NCBI RefSeq assembly: GCF_009811555.1
Contig: NZ_BLIN01000005.1
Coordinates: 4,101,501 to 4,165,500 of the forward strand
DNA length: 64,000 bases
Source: Streptomyces caniferus
GTDB lineage: Bacteria > Actinomycetota > Actinomycetes > Streptomycetales > Streptomycetaceae
Direction of reading: 5' to 3'
Shown: piece after piece, positions 9,345 to 17,940 of the stretch
How the letters are laid out: each line of letters opens with the position of its first letter
Position numbering within the stretch: the stretch's first letter is position 1
Position numbers and translations under genes: made by a program
Notes under the pieces: generated by a model
What the model was told of the DNA's origin: nothing
The model's database searches: none
What the model saw: only the letters and a program-made list of their open reading frames with translations

Positions 9345-9647
9345 GGGTGGGCCGTACGGGCGGGAGGTACAGGGGGCGTACGGGCGGTGCGTACGGGCAG
9401 GTCGTACGGCGCGGGTCGTGCGCGCGGCGGGTCGTACCGGAGCGGCTCGGCACGGCAACGGGCTCGGCACGGCCCGCATCGCCTGCCGCCCGCCGACCGG
9501 GGCCCGTCGACCGGCTCCTGCCTCGCCACCCGGGCCTGTCCGATCGGCATTGTCAGTGCCGGCCGTCATGATGGGATACGTCGTCGGCGACGATGCGCAG
9601 GTCCGCGGCGACGGGCGAGCCTGCGGTCATGCGGTTGGGGAGGTGCA
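9345..9647. repeat. Intergenic stretch with clustered CGTACGG/CGTACC motifs
   Basis: Between the MITE-like element and the oxidase gene, about 100 bp (9351-9440) hold repeated near-copies of GGCGTACGGGCGG. They are irregularly spaced, so this is not a clean tandem array. No protein-coding frame is convincing here. Confidence 0.35.
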
Positions 9648-10859
9648 GTGGCGGCGTACGACTGCGATGTGCTGGTGATCGGTGCCGGCATCGTCGGACT
9701 CTCTACGGCCTACGCGATCACGCGTGCCGCGCCCGGCACCCGCGTCGTGGTCCTGGAAAAAGAGTCCGGTCCGGCCCGTCATCAGACCGGCCGCAACAGC
9801 GGTGTGATCCACAGCGGCATCTACTACCCGCCCGGTTCGCTCAAGGCCCGCTTCGCCCTCCAGGGCTCGGCGGAGATGGTGAAGTTCTGCACCGAACACG
9901 ACATCCCGCATGAGGTCACCGGCAAACTGATCGTCGCCACGGACCGCAGCGAGCTGCCGCGGCTGCACGGCCTGATCCAGCGCGGCCGCGAACACGGCCT
10001 CCCGGTGCGGGAGCTCGGCCCCGCCCAGATAGCCGAGTACGAACCCGAGGTGCAGGGCGTGGCCGCCATCCATGTCGGCACGACCGGCGTCTGCGACTTC
10101 GGCGCGGTCGCCCGCCGGTTCGCCCGGCTCGCCGAGGACGCCGGCACCCGGATCGTCTACGGCACCGAGGTCACCACCATCGGCCGCCGCCCCGGCCGGG
10201 TGGCGGTCCGTACGGCCGACGGCACGGTCCACCGCGCCCGCGCCCTGGTCAACTGCGCCGGTCTGCACTGCGACCGGATCGCCCGGCTGGCCGGCGACGC
10301 CCCGGGCATGCGGATCGTCCCGTTCCGCGGCGAGTACTTCACCCTCGCTCCGGAACGCGCCTCACTCGTCCGCGGCCTGGTCTACCCGGTCCCCGACCCG
10401 GCCTTCCCCTTCCTCGGGGTGCATCTGACCCGCGGCATCGACGGCGCCGTCCACATCGGTCCGAACGCCGTCCCCGCCCTGGCCCGCGAGGGCTACGACT
10501 GGCGCACGATCCGCCCCGCCGAGCTGGCCGGCACCCTCGCCTACCCCGGCTCCTGGCGGATAGCCCGCCGCCACTGGCGCTACGGCGCCGGCGAACTGCA
10601 CCGTTCCCTGTCCCGGCAGGCCTTCGCCGACGCGGTCCGCCGCCTCCTCCCGGCCGCCCGCGAGGAGGACCTCCTCCCGTCCCCGGCCGGCGTCCGCGCC
10701 CAGGCCGTCCTCCCCGACGGCACTCTCGTCGACGACTTCCTCTTCGCCGAATCCCCCGGCATGATCCACGTCCTCAACGCCCCCTCCCCGGCCGCAACGG
10801 CTTCCCTGCCCATCGGGCGGGAGGTGGCGCGACGGGTGCTGGGGCTGGTGGGGGACTGA
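9648..10859 (+). CDS. lhgO: L-2-hydroxyglutarate oxidase
   Basis: FAD-dependent oxidoreductase of 403 residues that oxidises L-2-hydroxyglutarate to 2-oxoglutarate, a metabolite-repair step. The N-terminus has the dinucleotide-binding GAGIVGLSTAYAI motif at about residues 11-23, then VVVLEKE. The RNSGVIHSGIYYPPGS stretch is characteristic of the LhgO/DAO subfamily. Length fits the family. GTG 9648 is chosen because GGGGAGG precedes it by 4 nt and the protein then begins just before the FAD-binding strand. It stands alone, with trmB 117 bp downstream having its own promoter signal. Confidence 0.88.
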   Translation: MAAYDCDVLVIGAGIVGLSTAYAITRAAPGTRVVVLEKESGPARHQTGRNSGVIHSGIYYPPGSLKARFALQGSAEMVKFCTEHDIPHEVTGKLIVATDRSELPRLHGLIQRGREHGLPVRELGPAQIAEYEPEVQGVAAIHVGTTGVCDFGAVARRFARLAEDAGTRIVYGTEVTTIGRRPGRVAVRTADGTVHRARALVNCAGLHCDRIARLAGDAPGMRIVPFRGEYFTLAPERASLVRGLVYPVPDPAFPFLGVHLTRGIDGAVHIGPNAVPALAREGYDWRTIRPAELAGTLAYPGSWRIARRHWRYGAGELHRSLSRQAFADAVRRLLPAAREEDLLPSPAGVRAQAVLPDGTLVDDFLFAESPGMIHVLNAPSPAATASLPIGREVARRVLGLVGD

Positions 10860-10961
10860 AGGGACCAGGCGGCTCGGCCTGCCGGATACGCAGGACATCG
10901 CAGCCGCCGGCCGCTGAGCACCGCCGCGCCATCAGCCGGCTTCTCCCCCGCCCGCCATCCG

Positions 10962-10967
10962 TAGAAT
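10962..10967 (+). promoter_or_regulatory. -10 box for leaderless trmB transcript
   Basis: TAGAAT ends 9 nt before the GTG at 10977, and no Shine-Dalgarno is present between them. Transcription would begin at or within a few bases of the start codon. Confidence 0.5.
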
Positions 10968-10976
10968 CGACGCACT

Positions 10977-11885
10977 GTGTCCGAGAATCCCGCCACCCCC
11001 GCAACCGACGCCCCCGCAGCGAACACACCGGAAGCCGAGGCTCCAGCAGCCGGCTCCCCGGCCTCGCCCGCGCCCCGGGCCGTCTCCCAGGAAACCGACG
11101 CGCCCGCGGCCCGCAGCCTCGGCTCCACGGCCGTCTCGGCCGCCACGCCCCGTCGCGGTGAGCCCATGTTCCCCGACGGGACCGGCCCGGCCGCCGACCC
11201 CGCGGGTTCGCATCACGAGCGTCGGATCCGTTCCTTCCAGCCGCGCCGCAGCCGTGTCTCGCCCACCCAGGCGGATGCGCTGCGCCGCCTGTGGCCCACC
11301 TGGGGACTGGACATCGACGGGCTCTCCCGTATCGACCTCGACGCGTTCTTCGACGGGCTGCCGGTCGTGCTGGAGATCGGCTTCGGCATGGGCGAGGCCA
11401 CGGCGCAGATGGCCGCCGCCGATCCGGATACCGGCATCCTCGGCTGCGACGTCCACACCCCCGGGCAGGGCAATCTGCTCGGTCTCGCGGAGCGGAACGG
11501 CCTGTCCAACATCCGGGTGGCCAACGGCGACGCGATCATCCTGCTGCGCGAGATGCTGGCCCCGGCCTCCCTCGCCGGCCTGCGCGTCTATTTCCCCGAC
11601 CCCTGGCCGAAGAAGCGCCACCACAAGCGCCGCCTCATCCAGCCGGAGTTCCTCGCGCTGGCGACCACCCGGCTCGCGCCCGGTGCCCTCGTGCACTGCG
11701 CGACCGACTGGGAGCCGTACGCCGAGCAGATGCTCGACGTCCTCTCCGCCGAGCCGACGCTGGAGAACCTCCACCCCGGCTATGCGCCGCGTCCGGACTT
11801 CCGCCCGCTCACCAAGTTCGAGGGCCAGGGCCTGGACAAGGGGCATGTCGTCCATGACCTCCTCTTCCGCCGCCGCGACACGTAA
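10977..11885 (+). CDS. trmB: tRNA (guanine-N7-)-methyltransferase
   Basis: Methylates G46 of tRNA using S-adenosylmethionine. The SAM-binding strand VLEIGFGMGEATAQMA and the family signature YFPDPWPKKRHHKRRL are both present. The protein is 302 residues, about 60 longer than typical TrmB because of an Ala/Pro/Glu-rich N-terminus. GTG 10977 has no ribosome site but a TAGAAT box just upstream, which suggests leaderless expression. An internal ATG at 11166, preceded by GGTGAG, would give a family-sized protein and remains an alternative. The PrsW-like gene starts 28 bp after the stop. Confidence 0.9.
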   Translation: MSENPATPATDAPAANTPEAEAPAAGSPASPAPRAVSQETDAPAARSLGSTAVSAATPRRGEPMFPDGTGPAADPAGSHHERRIRSFQPRRSRVSPTQADALRRLWPTWGLDIDGLSRIDLDAFFDGLPVVLEIGFGMGEATAQMAAADPDTGILGCDVHTPGQGNLLGLAERNGLSNIRVANGDAIILLREMLAPASLAGLRVYFPDPWPKKRHHKRRLIQPEFLALATTRLAPGALVHCATDWEPYAEQMLDVLSAEPTLENLHPGYAPRPDFRPLTKFEGQGLDKGHVVHDLLFRRRDT

Positions 11886-11913
11886 GGCGATCGCGGCTCG
11901 TTAGGGTCGACGG

Positions 11914-13182
11914 GTGTACCCGTCCCAGCCGCCCCCGCACCCGCCGTCCGCGCCCGTCCCTCCCCCGTACACACCCCAACCGCACGCGGCCCCGGCCTCG
12001 CGCCCCCGCCACCGGACGGCACCCTGGCACAGCGCCACTCTCCGCGCCGTCGCCCTGGTCTCGATGTTCGCGCTCTCCGGCGTGATCATCATCGGCATGG
12101 TCCGCCAGGAGACCGGCACCGAGGGCTTCCTGGTCGGCCTCGGGCTGGCCGTCTTCCCGGTACCGCTGCTCGTCGCGGCGTTCTGCTGGCTCGACCGCGT
12201 GGAGCCCGAGCCCTGGCGCAACCTCGCGTTCGCCTTCGCCTGGGGCACCTGTGCCGCCACCCTGGTCTCGCTCCTCGCCAACGGCTTCGCGACCGACTGG
12301 CTGGCCGCCAACATCGCCTCGACGTCGCCCTCCGAGGCCGAGGCCTGGGGCGCCACGGTCATCGCCCCGGTCGTCGAGGAGGTGGTCAAGGCCGCCGCCG
12401 TGCTCCTCCTCTACCGCTTCCGCCGCAACGACTTCGACGGCATCACGGACGGCATCGTCATCGCCGGCATCACCGCCACCGGCTTCGCCTTCACCGAGAA
12501 CGTCCTCTACCTGGGCAATGCCTTCGGCGAGGACCAGTCGATGGGCCACTCCGGCCTGGACTCACTCACCGCCGGCACCTTCTTCCTCCGCATCATCGTC
12601 TCCCCCTTCGCCCACCCGCTCTTCACGATCCTCACCGGCCTCGCATTCGGCATCGCCGCCACCCGCTACCCCCGCCGCCGCGCCGCCCGCATCGCGCTCG
12701 CCCTCCTCGGCCTGCTCACCTCGGTCCTCCTGCACGCCATCTGGAACGGCGCCTCCTCCCTCGGCGACCTGGGCTTCCTCACGGTCTACGGCCTCTTCGT
12801 CATCCCCGTCCTCATCGCCCTGACCTGGCTGGCCATCTGGACCCGCAACCAGGAACTGCTCTCCCTGCGCGGCTACCTCGCCCCCTACATCACCGCCGGC
12901 TGGCTCGCCCCCACCGAACCCGCCGCCCTCTCCTCCCTCAAAACCCGCGCCCTGGCCCGCGACATCGCCCACGACACCCAGGGCCCCGCCGCCGCCCGCG
13001 CCGTAACGGAATACGCCACCATCGCGACGGCCCTGTCCTTCCACCGGCGACGGGCCCACCTCCTGGGCCCGTCGCCCGACTTCTTCGCTCGCGAACAGCA
13101 CTTGCTGGAGCATCTGCGGCACTACCAGCAATGGGGGCGGGCGGCGTTGGTGGATGCGTGGGTGACCAGGGACCGGCCCTGA
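11914..13182 (+). CDS. PrsW-family intramembrane metalloprotease
   Basis: A 422-residue multi-pass membrane protein. After a Pro-rich cytoplasmic N-terminus (about 35 residues) there are around eight hydrophobic segments. Family motifs are visible: PVVEEVVKAAAVLL (EExxK), FAFTENVLYLG, a His in FAHPLFTILTG and HAIWNGAS. PrsW in Bacillus cleaves an anti-sigma factor; the substrate here is unknown. The GTG start has no Shine-Dalgarno, but TAGGGT at 11902-11907 ends 6 nt before it, so it may be both read through from trmB and expressed as a leaderless transcript. A hydrophilic C-terminal region of about 110 residues extends beyond the membrane core. Confidence 0.85.
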   Translation: MYPSQPPPHPPSAPVPPPYTPQPHAAPASRPRHRTAPWHSATLRAVALVSMFALSGVIIIGMVRQETGTEGFLVGLGLAVFPVPLLVAAFCWLDRVEPEPWRNLAFAFAWGTCAATLVSLLANGFATDWLAANIASTSPSEAEAWGATVIAPVVEEVVKAAAVLLLYRFRRNDFDGITDGIVIAGITATGFAFTENVLYLGNAFGEDQSMGHSGLDSLTAGTFFLRIIVSPFAHPLFTILTGLAFGIAATRYPRRRAARIALALLGLLTSVLLHAIWNGASSLGDLGFLTVYGLFVIPVLIALTWLAIWTRNQELLSLRGYLAPYITAGWLAPTEPAALSSLKTRALARDIAHDTQGPAAARAVTEYATIATALSFHRRRAHLLGPSPDFFAREQHLLEHLRHYQQWGRAALVDAWVTRDRP

Positions 13183-13216
13183 GGTCCGCTCACTCTCAGG
13201 AGTTCAGCCTGCACCC

Positions 13217-14152
13217 TTACCCGACGAATCGATCAGCCCAGCGCGCACGGTGCTGACGTACGCAGGCCACCTTGATGTGGTGTTCCTTGGCCAGATTCAG
13301 CGCTCCTACGAATCGCTGGTTCAGTCCATCGAACACATCGAATTCGTCACTGAGCTGGAGCGCTCCCCGATCGAAGAGTGCATGGCAGTTCGCACAGAGG
13401 CACAGAACATTCCACAGCTCATCCGGGCCGTCATGAGGTCTACCCAACGCATGAATATGAGCCGCTTCGCTATACGCCTCACCACCAGGTGAAACCACCA
13501 GTCGGCAGTTGCAGATCTGACATGTGTTGTCGTAGATCTCTTTCACCTTCCGGGCCACCTTAGAGTCACGAATCAGCCGCTCATACGCGACGATGCGGCG
13601 CAACTGCTCTTCCGTGGTGGTGTCTTCCCCTTGCCCCGGAGTGACGGGGTGAGGTTGCGCCGTCTCCCCCGGATCCAACTTGAGGAGCCTGAACTGACAG
13701 ATGCGGAAACCTTCCTTCCCGACTGTCGTCCAGTGTTCCGCTACACGAAACAGGCCGCAGTATTCGTAGCCCCCAGTCGCACGGACCCGTTTCTTTCCCT
13801 GAATTTTCAAGCCCCGCACCACACGCACCGGGTGGCCGAGCCCTTCGTTGAGCAGCAAGCCAGCATTACCCGGCGACGACAGGGTCTGATCTGCGTAGAG
13901 GCGGCCCGTATCCCTATCGCGACCGCCCTCGCCGGTGTAGATGATCTCCCGCTCGCCGTACTTATCGTCGATGTACCCACCAGAGAGAACGATGGAATCT
14001 ACGCCCTCGTGAGCGGTTCCAGAGATGCCCTGGCCAGACCTGCGATGCACACCCGCTGCATGCAACTGGCGGTGGCCCGCGAACCATTGGCCCTCCTCAA
14101 CGTCCCGAGGAGGACCAAAACGGACTGGGTTGGACGACTGCGCCTTTGCCAT
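13217..14152 (-). CDS. SRA (YDG)-HNH endonuclease, type IV restriction-like
   Basis: A 311-residue two-domain protein. Residues about 10-160 form an SAD/SRA (YDG) domain, recognisable from FGPPRDVEEGQWF and later GVDSIVLSGGYIDDKYG. Such domains flip and bind modified cytosine. Residues about 205-275 form an HNH nuclease domain with two CxxC pairs (CQICNC, CANCH), the histidine of EAAHIHALG and the HALFDRG end. This architecture occurs in modification-dependent type IV restriction enzymes such as ScoMcrA, so cleavage of 5-methylcytosine-containing foreign DNA is the likely role. Base composition is visibly lower in GC than the flanks. It lies in an accessory island behind a strong hairpin and an XRE regulator. 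Confidence 0.85.
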   Translation of the reverse strand: MAKAQSSNPVRFGPPRDVEEGQWFAGHRQLHAAGVHRRSGQGISGTAHEGVDSIVLSGGYIDDKYGEREIIYTGEGGRDRDTGRLYADQTLSSPGNAGLLLNEGLGHPVRVVRGLKIQGKKRVRATGGYEYCGLFRVAEHWTTVGKEGFRICQFRLLKLDPGETAQPHPVTPGQGEDTTTEEQLRRIVAYERLIRDSKVARKVKEIYDNTCQICNCRLVVSPGGEAYSEAAHIHALGRPHDGPDELWNVLCLCANCHALFDRGALQLSDEFDVFDGLNQRFVGALNLAKEHHIKVACVRQHRARWADRFVG

Positions 14153-14191
14153 GGACGAATCCTGTCAACCCGTCGCCGCCCATGACTCACG

Positions 14192-14229
14192 CCTCCAGGG
14201 GGTGTGGCCAGCGCCACACCCCCTGGAGG
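14192..14229. terminator. Strong 17-bp hairpin between SRA-HNH gene and upstream operon
   Basis: The arms 14192-14208 (CCTCCAGGGGGTGTGGC) and 14213-14229 are perfectly complementary around a 4-nt loop. An outer CTCACGC/GCGTGAG pair extends the structure across a short bulge. There is no U-tract. It may stop transcription from the small-gene operon or fold in the SRA-HNH leader. Confidence 0.55.
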
Positions 14230-14272
14230 GCTACGCGTGAGGGTCAGTCGGACACTCAAGCGTCCTCAGGGC

Positions 14273-14632
14273 TCAGCAGTCGCCCAGACCACACCCTCGC
14301 GATTCAGCGTCGTTGGTTCGCTCGCTCGCCTCCACTACCTCGTCATCACCGTGTACGGGGATCCGGTAGCCGCGACTCTCAGCGACGCGTAGTGCGTCAC
14401 GGAGCGACTCGGTCAATCGACATGCGAGAAAGCGAAGTTCATGGGGAGCTGCCTTGTTGCCCTCAAGGAGATCGCGCGCAAAGTCGAGAAGGTCGCTCCC
14501 CATGTCGAGTTGCATCTGCTCCATCTCGTCGGCAAGGCGCGACAGGTACCCCGTCCCGTCCGTGGACAGGTAACACGGTTTGCCTGCTGGGTGCGGCCAG
14601 GGAAGCAAGCGCAGAGGCTGCCGGGCATGCAT
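14273..14632 (-). CDS. Small hypothetical protein of XRE-regulator operon
   Basis: A 119-residue soluble protein. It begins MHARQPLRLLPWPHPAGKPC and continues with a helical acidic middle (SRLADEMEQMQLDMGSDLLD) and a segment rich in Leu/Arg. I recall similar unnamed proteins beside XRE/TPR regulators in streptomycete accessory regions, but I know no function. The ATG overlaps the TGA of the preceding gene (ATGA at 14632), so translation is probably coupled. It is the last gene of the putative operon before the hairpin at 14192-14229. Confidence 0.6.
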   Translation of the reverse strand: MHARQPLRLLPWPHPAGKPCYLSTDGTGYLSRLADEMEQMQLDMGSDLLDFARDLLEGNKAAPHELRFLACRLTESLRDALRVAESRGYRIPVHGDDEVVEASERTNDAESRGCGLGDC

Positions 14633-14937
14633 CAGACGGCCCCCTTCACGCTACGCAGAGTCTCGGCACGAGCGTCCAGATCGCGGACAACTCGCCTCAC
14701 ACGCGTTCGCGCGAGCATGTACGGTCGCAGCGGCGGAGCGTCCCCTCCGCACAGCGGTAGGTCAGCGCCCTTCCTCCATGGCTCGACGACGGCATACGAC
14801 ACCGCAGGGCTCGCGACAACCGCGAGGGCTCCCACTGGCCTACGGGGGCTCGATGTAGGTAACAGCGCCCATAAAACGGCCTCACCGATTCGGGCGATAC
14901 AGTGCAACACGTTGACCTGCTCTCTCAGGTTGGCCAT
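14632..14937 (-). CDS. Small hypothetical protein of XRE-regulator operon
   Basis: A protein of 101 residues if translation begins at the ATG at 14937; an upstream in-frame start at 15024 is possible but less likely because the extra residues look random. It has a Trp/Pro/Arg-rich middle and an Arg-rich helical C-terminus (YMLARTRVRRVVRDLDAR). No domain is recognised. Its stop overlaps the start of the next gene, and the XRE regulator ends about 100 bp upstream on the same strand, suggesting one operon. Confidence 0.45.
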   Translation of the reverse strand: MANLREQVNVLHCIARIGEAVLWALLPTSSPRRPVGALAVVASPAVSYAVVEPWRKGADLPLCGGDAPPLRPYMLARTRVRRVVRDLDARAETLRSVKGAV

Positions 14938-15041
14938 GCCCCCGGACCGTGTGGAGCGGTCGCGGGGGTCCTCGTCGGTCAGACCGAACTGACCGTAGGG
15001 CCACGCGGAGAGCGCCAGGGGCACAGTTTGTGCCCCCTCAC

Positions 15042-16292
15042 TTATGCGACCAACGCGCCGATCTTCACTGCGAGTTCGCTCGCTCGTCGGCGCTGCGCTG
15101 GACTCCTCGACTCGGTTTCTTCCAAGACGATCCGTCGCGCGTATCCGTTGTAGCGGATGGTTTCGGGTGCGGCCTGATACGCCTTTTCCAGAACTGCCAG
15201 AGCCGTCTCAGCTTGGCCATCGAGGTGGTATCCCCGCGCCTCTTCAATGCGATGGCGAGCGCTCCGTGGGCGAGACGGAATGAGCGTCACATCAGCAGCA
15301 GCGGCCTGTCTGACGCTTTCACCGCCCGCGTGCAGTTCCACGGCTACGGTCACCGCATGCGCCCCCATGATCGCCCTGGAGAACGAGGTCACGGGGTGAA
15401 AGTAGCTCGCCGGAAGTCGCTCTGCCATGGACCGGGCAGTGTCCCAGTAGCGCCATGCCGTCCCGGCGTCTCCCCGCCGGGCGGCGGTATACCCGGCCTC
15501 AAAGTTCAATGCTCCAGTGATGGCGAGTACGTCGTTGTCGGCCTCCGCGAGGCAACGTTCGAGGTAGCGGAGCGTCGCATGGTTCACGGCATCGGCAGCG
15601 TCGTAGTGCGCGGGGCCACTGTCGCGGTGCGCCTGTGCGGCAAGCCATGCCGCCACACCGATGGTGTGTGGATCCTCGGATTCCTGAGCAGAAACCAACC
15701 CTCGCTCCACTACGCGCCACAACAGCGAGGCGTCCGATTGGTACGCGAGGAAGAATTGGCTGAGGCTATAGACCTGGGACACCACAGACTGTGCAGCCCT
15801 CCGTTCCACTCCGGACTCCGCTTGAGCCAACGAAGCTTGGGCATCCCGAATGAGGTGAGGGAGTAGTTCGCCGAGCACGTCACGGTGATGAGGAGCAGAG
15901 TGCCTCGCCTGCCACGCGTGGGCGAGGCGGGTCTTCAGATGGGCGGCGGATGGGGCCTGGCGCACAGTCGTCAGCGGATACTCATTGATGGCGTCCCGTA
16001 CATACGGGAGGCGAGCATGCCCGGGACCGGCGAAGAGCGAGATAGCGGTTGCTTGCTCGCCGACAAGATCAGAAAGGCTCGGCACGCGGAGAGCCTCAGC
16101 GATCCGAAGCACCATGGGGAGCTTAGGCATCTGAAGCCGTCCCACCTCGACCTGCTTTACCCAGCTGGGGGACTTGCCTAGCAGACCGGCAAGAACGGTC
16201 CGGCTCATACCGCGGCGAAGACGGAGCACCTGCATCCGCTGGCCGAACGCAATCGGCTCGTTGGACAGTTCCGGAGTAGCGCCAGATGACAC
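15042..16292 (-). CDS. XRE-family HTH regulator with TPR-like C-terminal region
   Basis: A 416-residue protein. Residues 16-75 form a Cro/XRE helix-turn-helix (FGQRMQVLRLRRGMSRTVLA, then SPSWVKQVEVGR). From about residue 100 the protein is alpha-helical with TPR-like pairs, as in peptide-responsive or partner-binding streptomycete regulators. The GTG start at 16292 has GAGGGG 7 nt upstream. It leads a presumed operon with two small genes, and the SRA-HNH nuclease follows on the same strand. Base composition is lower in GC than in flanking core genes, consistent with lateral acquisition. Confidence 0.8.
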   Translation of the reverse strand: MSSGATPELSNEPIAFGQRMQVLRLRRGMSRTVLAGLLGKSPSWVKQVEVGRLQMPKLPMVLRIAEALRVPSLSDLVGEQATAISLFAGPGHARLPYVRDAINEYPLTTVRQAPSAAHLKTRLAHAWQARHSAPHHRDVLGELLPHLIRDAQASLAQAESGVERRAAQSVVSQVYSLSQFFLAYQSDASLLWRVVERGLVSAQESEDPHTIGVAAWLAAQAHRDSGPAHYDAADAVNHATLRYLERCLAEADNDVLAITGALNFEAGYTAARRGDAGTAWRYWDTARSMAERLPASYFHPVTSFSRAIMGAHAVTVAVELHAGGESVRQAAAADVTLIPSRPRSARHRIEEARGYHLDGQAETALAVLEKAYQAAPETIRYNGYARRIVLEETESRSPAQRRRASELAVKIGALVA

Positions 16293-16478
16293 GTTCGGCC
16301 CCTCTCAGCACACGCAACGTCACCGTCAGAGTACGTGCTCGGGCTCAACTCGTCGCTGTGCTAGTCCAGTCCACGATGCCGCACCACCCTCACCCGCCCC
16401 GCCAACGGTCCGGCGTAGGGTCGGAAAGAGGAGAAGTGTCGTTGTTCGTTCTCGGAAGTACGGAGAAGGGTGAGTGTG

Positions 16479-16781
16479 ATGGCTGGGATTCCCACGGCAG
16501 TGGTGGCCGCAGGTGGGCTCGTCGGCGGTTACGCCACCGCCCGCTGGACGAAGAAGCGGCCGCTGGGTGGGGTGGCGCTTGCCGCGGCCGGGGCGGTGGC
16601 GGCCAGGGGGTGGCGGCAGAAGGCGGGGAACGCCACGGCGGCGGCGTTGAGTGGGGCGTATGTGGCGGCGTTTGCCGGGTCGCATCCGTTGGCCAAGAAG
16701 ATCGGGGCGTGGCCTTCGGTGTTCACGGTGGCGGGTGGGGTGGCGCTGGCGTCGTGGGTGGCGGTCGATCGCCGGAAGTAG
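16479..16781 (+). CDS. Small Ala/Gly-rich membrane protein
   Basis: A 100-residue protein with three or four weakly hydrophobic Gly/Ala-rich segments (AVVAAGGLVGGYATARW, VALAAAGAVAARGW, NATAAALSGAYVAAFAG, VFTVAGGVALASWVAV) separated by basic residues. It is probably an integral membrane protein of unknown function. ATG 16479 is chosen because GGAGAAGG is 8-9 nt upstream; the in-frame GTG at 16470 directly touches that site and is unlikely to be used. A bidirectional hairpin terminator follows at 16841-16879. Confidence 0.65.
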   Translation: MAGIPTAVVAAGGLVGGYATARWTKKRPLGGVALAAAGAVAARGWRQKAGNATAAALSGAYVAAFAGSHPLAKKIGAWPSVFTVAGGVALASWVAVDRRK

Positions 16782-16840
16782 GCCGGGGGTACGGGGGAAT
16801 ACGGGGGGCATGGAGCGGACGTAGAGCCGGAGCAGAGCAC

Positions 16841-16879
16841 GGGGAGGGGGCGGGGCCTCGGTGGCCCCGCCCCCTCCCC
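16841..16879. terminator. Bidirectional hairpin terminator
   Basis: A perfect 17-bp G/C stem (16841-16857 with 16863-16879, 5-nt loop) sits between two convergent genes, the small membrane protein and the aldo/keto reductase. It lacks a U-tract, as is common in streptomycetes. Confidence 0.75.
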
Positions 16880-16891
16880 GTCGGTCGTGGT

Positions 16892-17848
16892 TCAGGCAGA
16901 GGCCTCGTTCAGCAGCGTCATTTCGACGTCGCTGAGGGTCAGGTCGCCCAGCGCCAGCAGCGCCGGCAGCTGGGCCACCGTGCGGGCGCTGGCGATCGGG
17001 GCCGCGACGGTGGGCCGGGCGGCGAGCCAGGCGAGGGCGACGGTGGCCGGTTCGGCGTCGTGGGCGGTGGCGACGGTGTCGAGGGCCTGCAGGACGCGCA
17101 GGCCGCGGTCGGTGGCCAGATGCTTGGCGGCGGCGCCGGAGCGGGCGCTCTCGGTGGGGGCGTCCGGGCGGTACTTGCCGGTCAGGAAGCCGGAGGCGAG
17201 GGCGTAGTACGGGATCGCGGCGACGCCGTGGCGGGCGGCCACGTCGGCGAGTTCACCCTCGTAGGTGTCGCGGGAGACCAGGTTGTAGTGCGGCTGGAGA
17301 GCCACGTAGCGGGCCAGGCCCTCGCGGGCGGAGAAGGCGAGGGACTCCTCCAGGCGCTGCGCCGAGATGTTGGACGCGGCGATCTCGCGGACCTTGCCGG
17401 CCCGGACGAGGTCGTCGAGGGCGGTGAGGAACTCCCCGACCTCGACCGATTCGTCGTCGTAGTGGGTGTAGTAGAGGTCGATGTAGTCGGTGCGCAGACG
17501 GGCGAGGGAGCTATCGACCGCGGACTTGATGGTGCCGGCGGACAGGCCCTTGTAGTCCGGGTGGGCGCCGACCTTCGTGGCGATGACGACATCGGAGCGG
17601 TTGCCGCGGGAGGACAGCCAGTTGCCGAGGACCGTCTCGGATTCACCGCCCTTGTTGCCGGGGACCCAGGCCGAGTAGACGTCGGCGGTGTCGATGAAGT
17701 TGCCACCGCCCGCCACATAGGCGTCGAGCACGGCGAAGGACTCGGCCTCGTCGGCCGTCCAGCCGAAGACGTTGCCGCCGAGGGACAGCGGGGAGACGGA
17801 GAGCGAGCCGAGGGTTCGGCGGTTTTGGGGCGTGTGTGTCGCGGTCAT
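16892..17848 (-). CDS. Aldo/keto reductase
   Basis: NAD(P)H-dependent oxidoreductase of 318 residues with a TIM-barrel fold. The catalytic tetrad is visible: Asp in FIDTADVYSAW, the Tyr four residues later, Lys in VIATKVGAHPDY and His in LYYTHYDDES. The QPHYNLVSRDTYEGEL segment near residue 190 and the SNISAQRLEESL stretch are typical of the YajO/PhdYeFe group. The physiological substrate cannot be predicted. It is monocistronic, with convergent neighbours on its 3' side and the M23 peptidase gene upstream on the same strand after about 90 bp. Confidence 0.9.
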   Translation of the reverse strand: MTATHTPQNRRTLGSLSVSPLSLGGNVFGWTADEAESFAVLDAYVAGGGNFIDTADVYSAWVPGNKGGESETVLGNWLSSRGNRSDVVIATKVGAHPDYKGLSAGTIKSAVDSSLARLRTDYIDLYYTHYDDESVEVGEFLTALDDLVRAGKVREIAASNISAQRLEESLAFSAREGLARYVALQPHYNLVSRDTYEGELADVAARHGVAAIPYYALASGFLTGKYRPDAPTESARSGAAAKHLATDRGLRVLQALDTVATAHDAEPATVALAWLAARPTVAAPIASARTVAQLPALLALGDLTLSDVEMTLLNEASA

Positions 17849-17940
17849 GCGTCATGGCAGCGCCGGGGGGAGCGGAGTTATTCCCTCCGCTCCCCCCGGC
17901 CTCCCGCCGGCCTTCGCCGACGTCAACTCCCGTCAGACGC

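Noticed and set aside
9351..9440. CRISPR-like array of CGTACGG motifs
   Set aside because: Spacing and unit length are irregular, there are no spacers of constant size, and no cas genes occur in the window.
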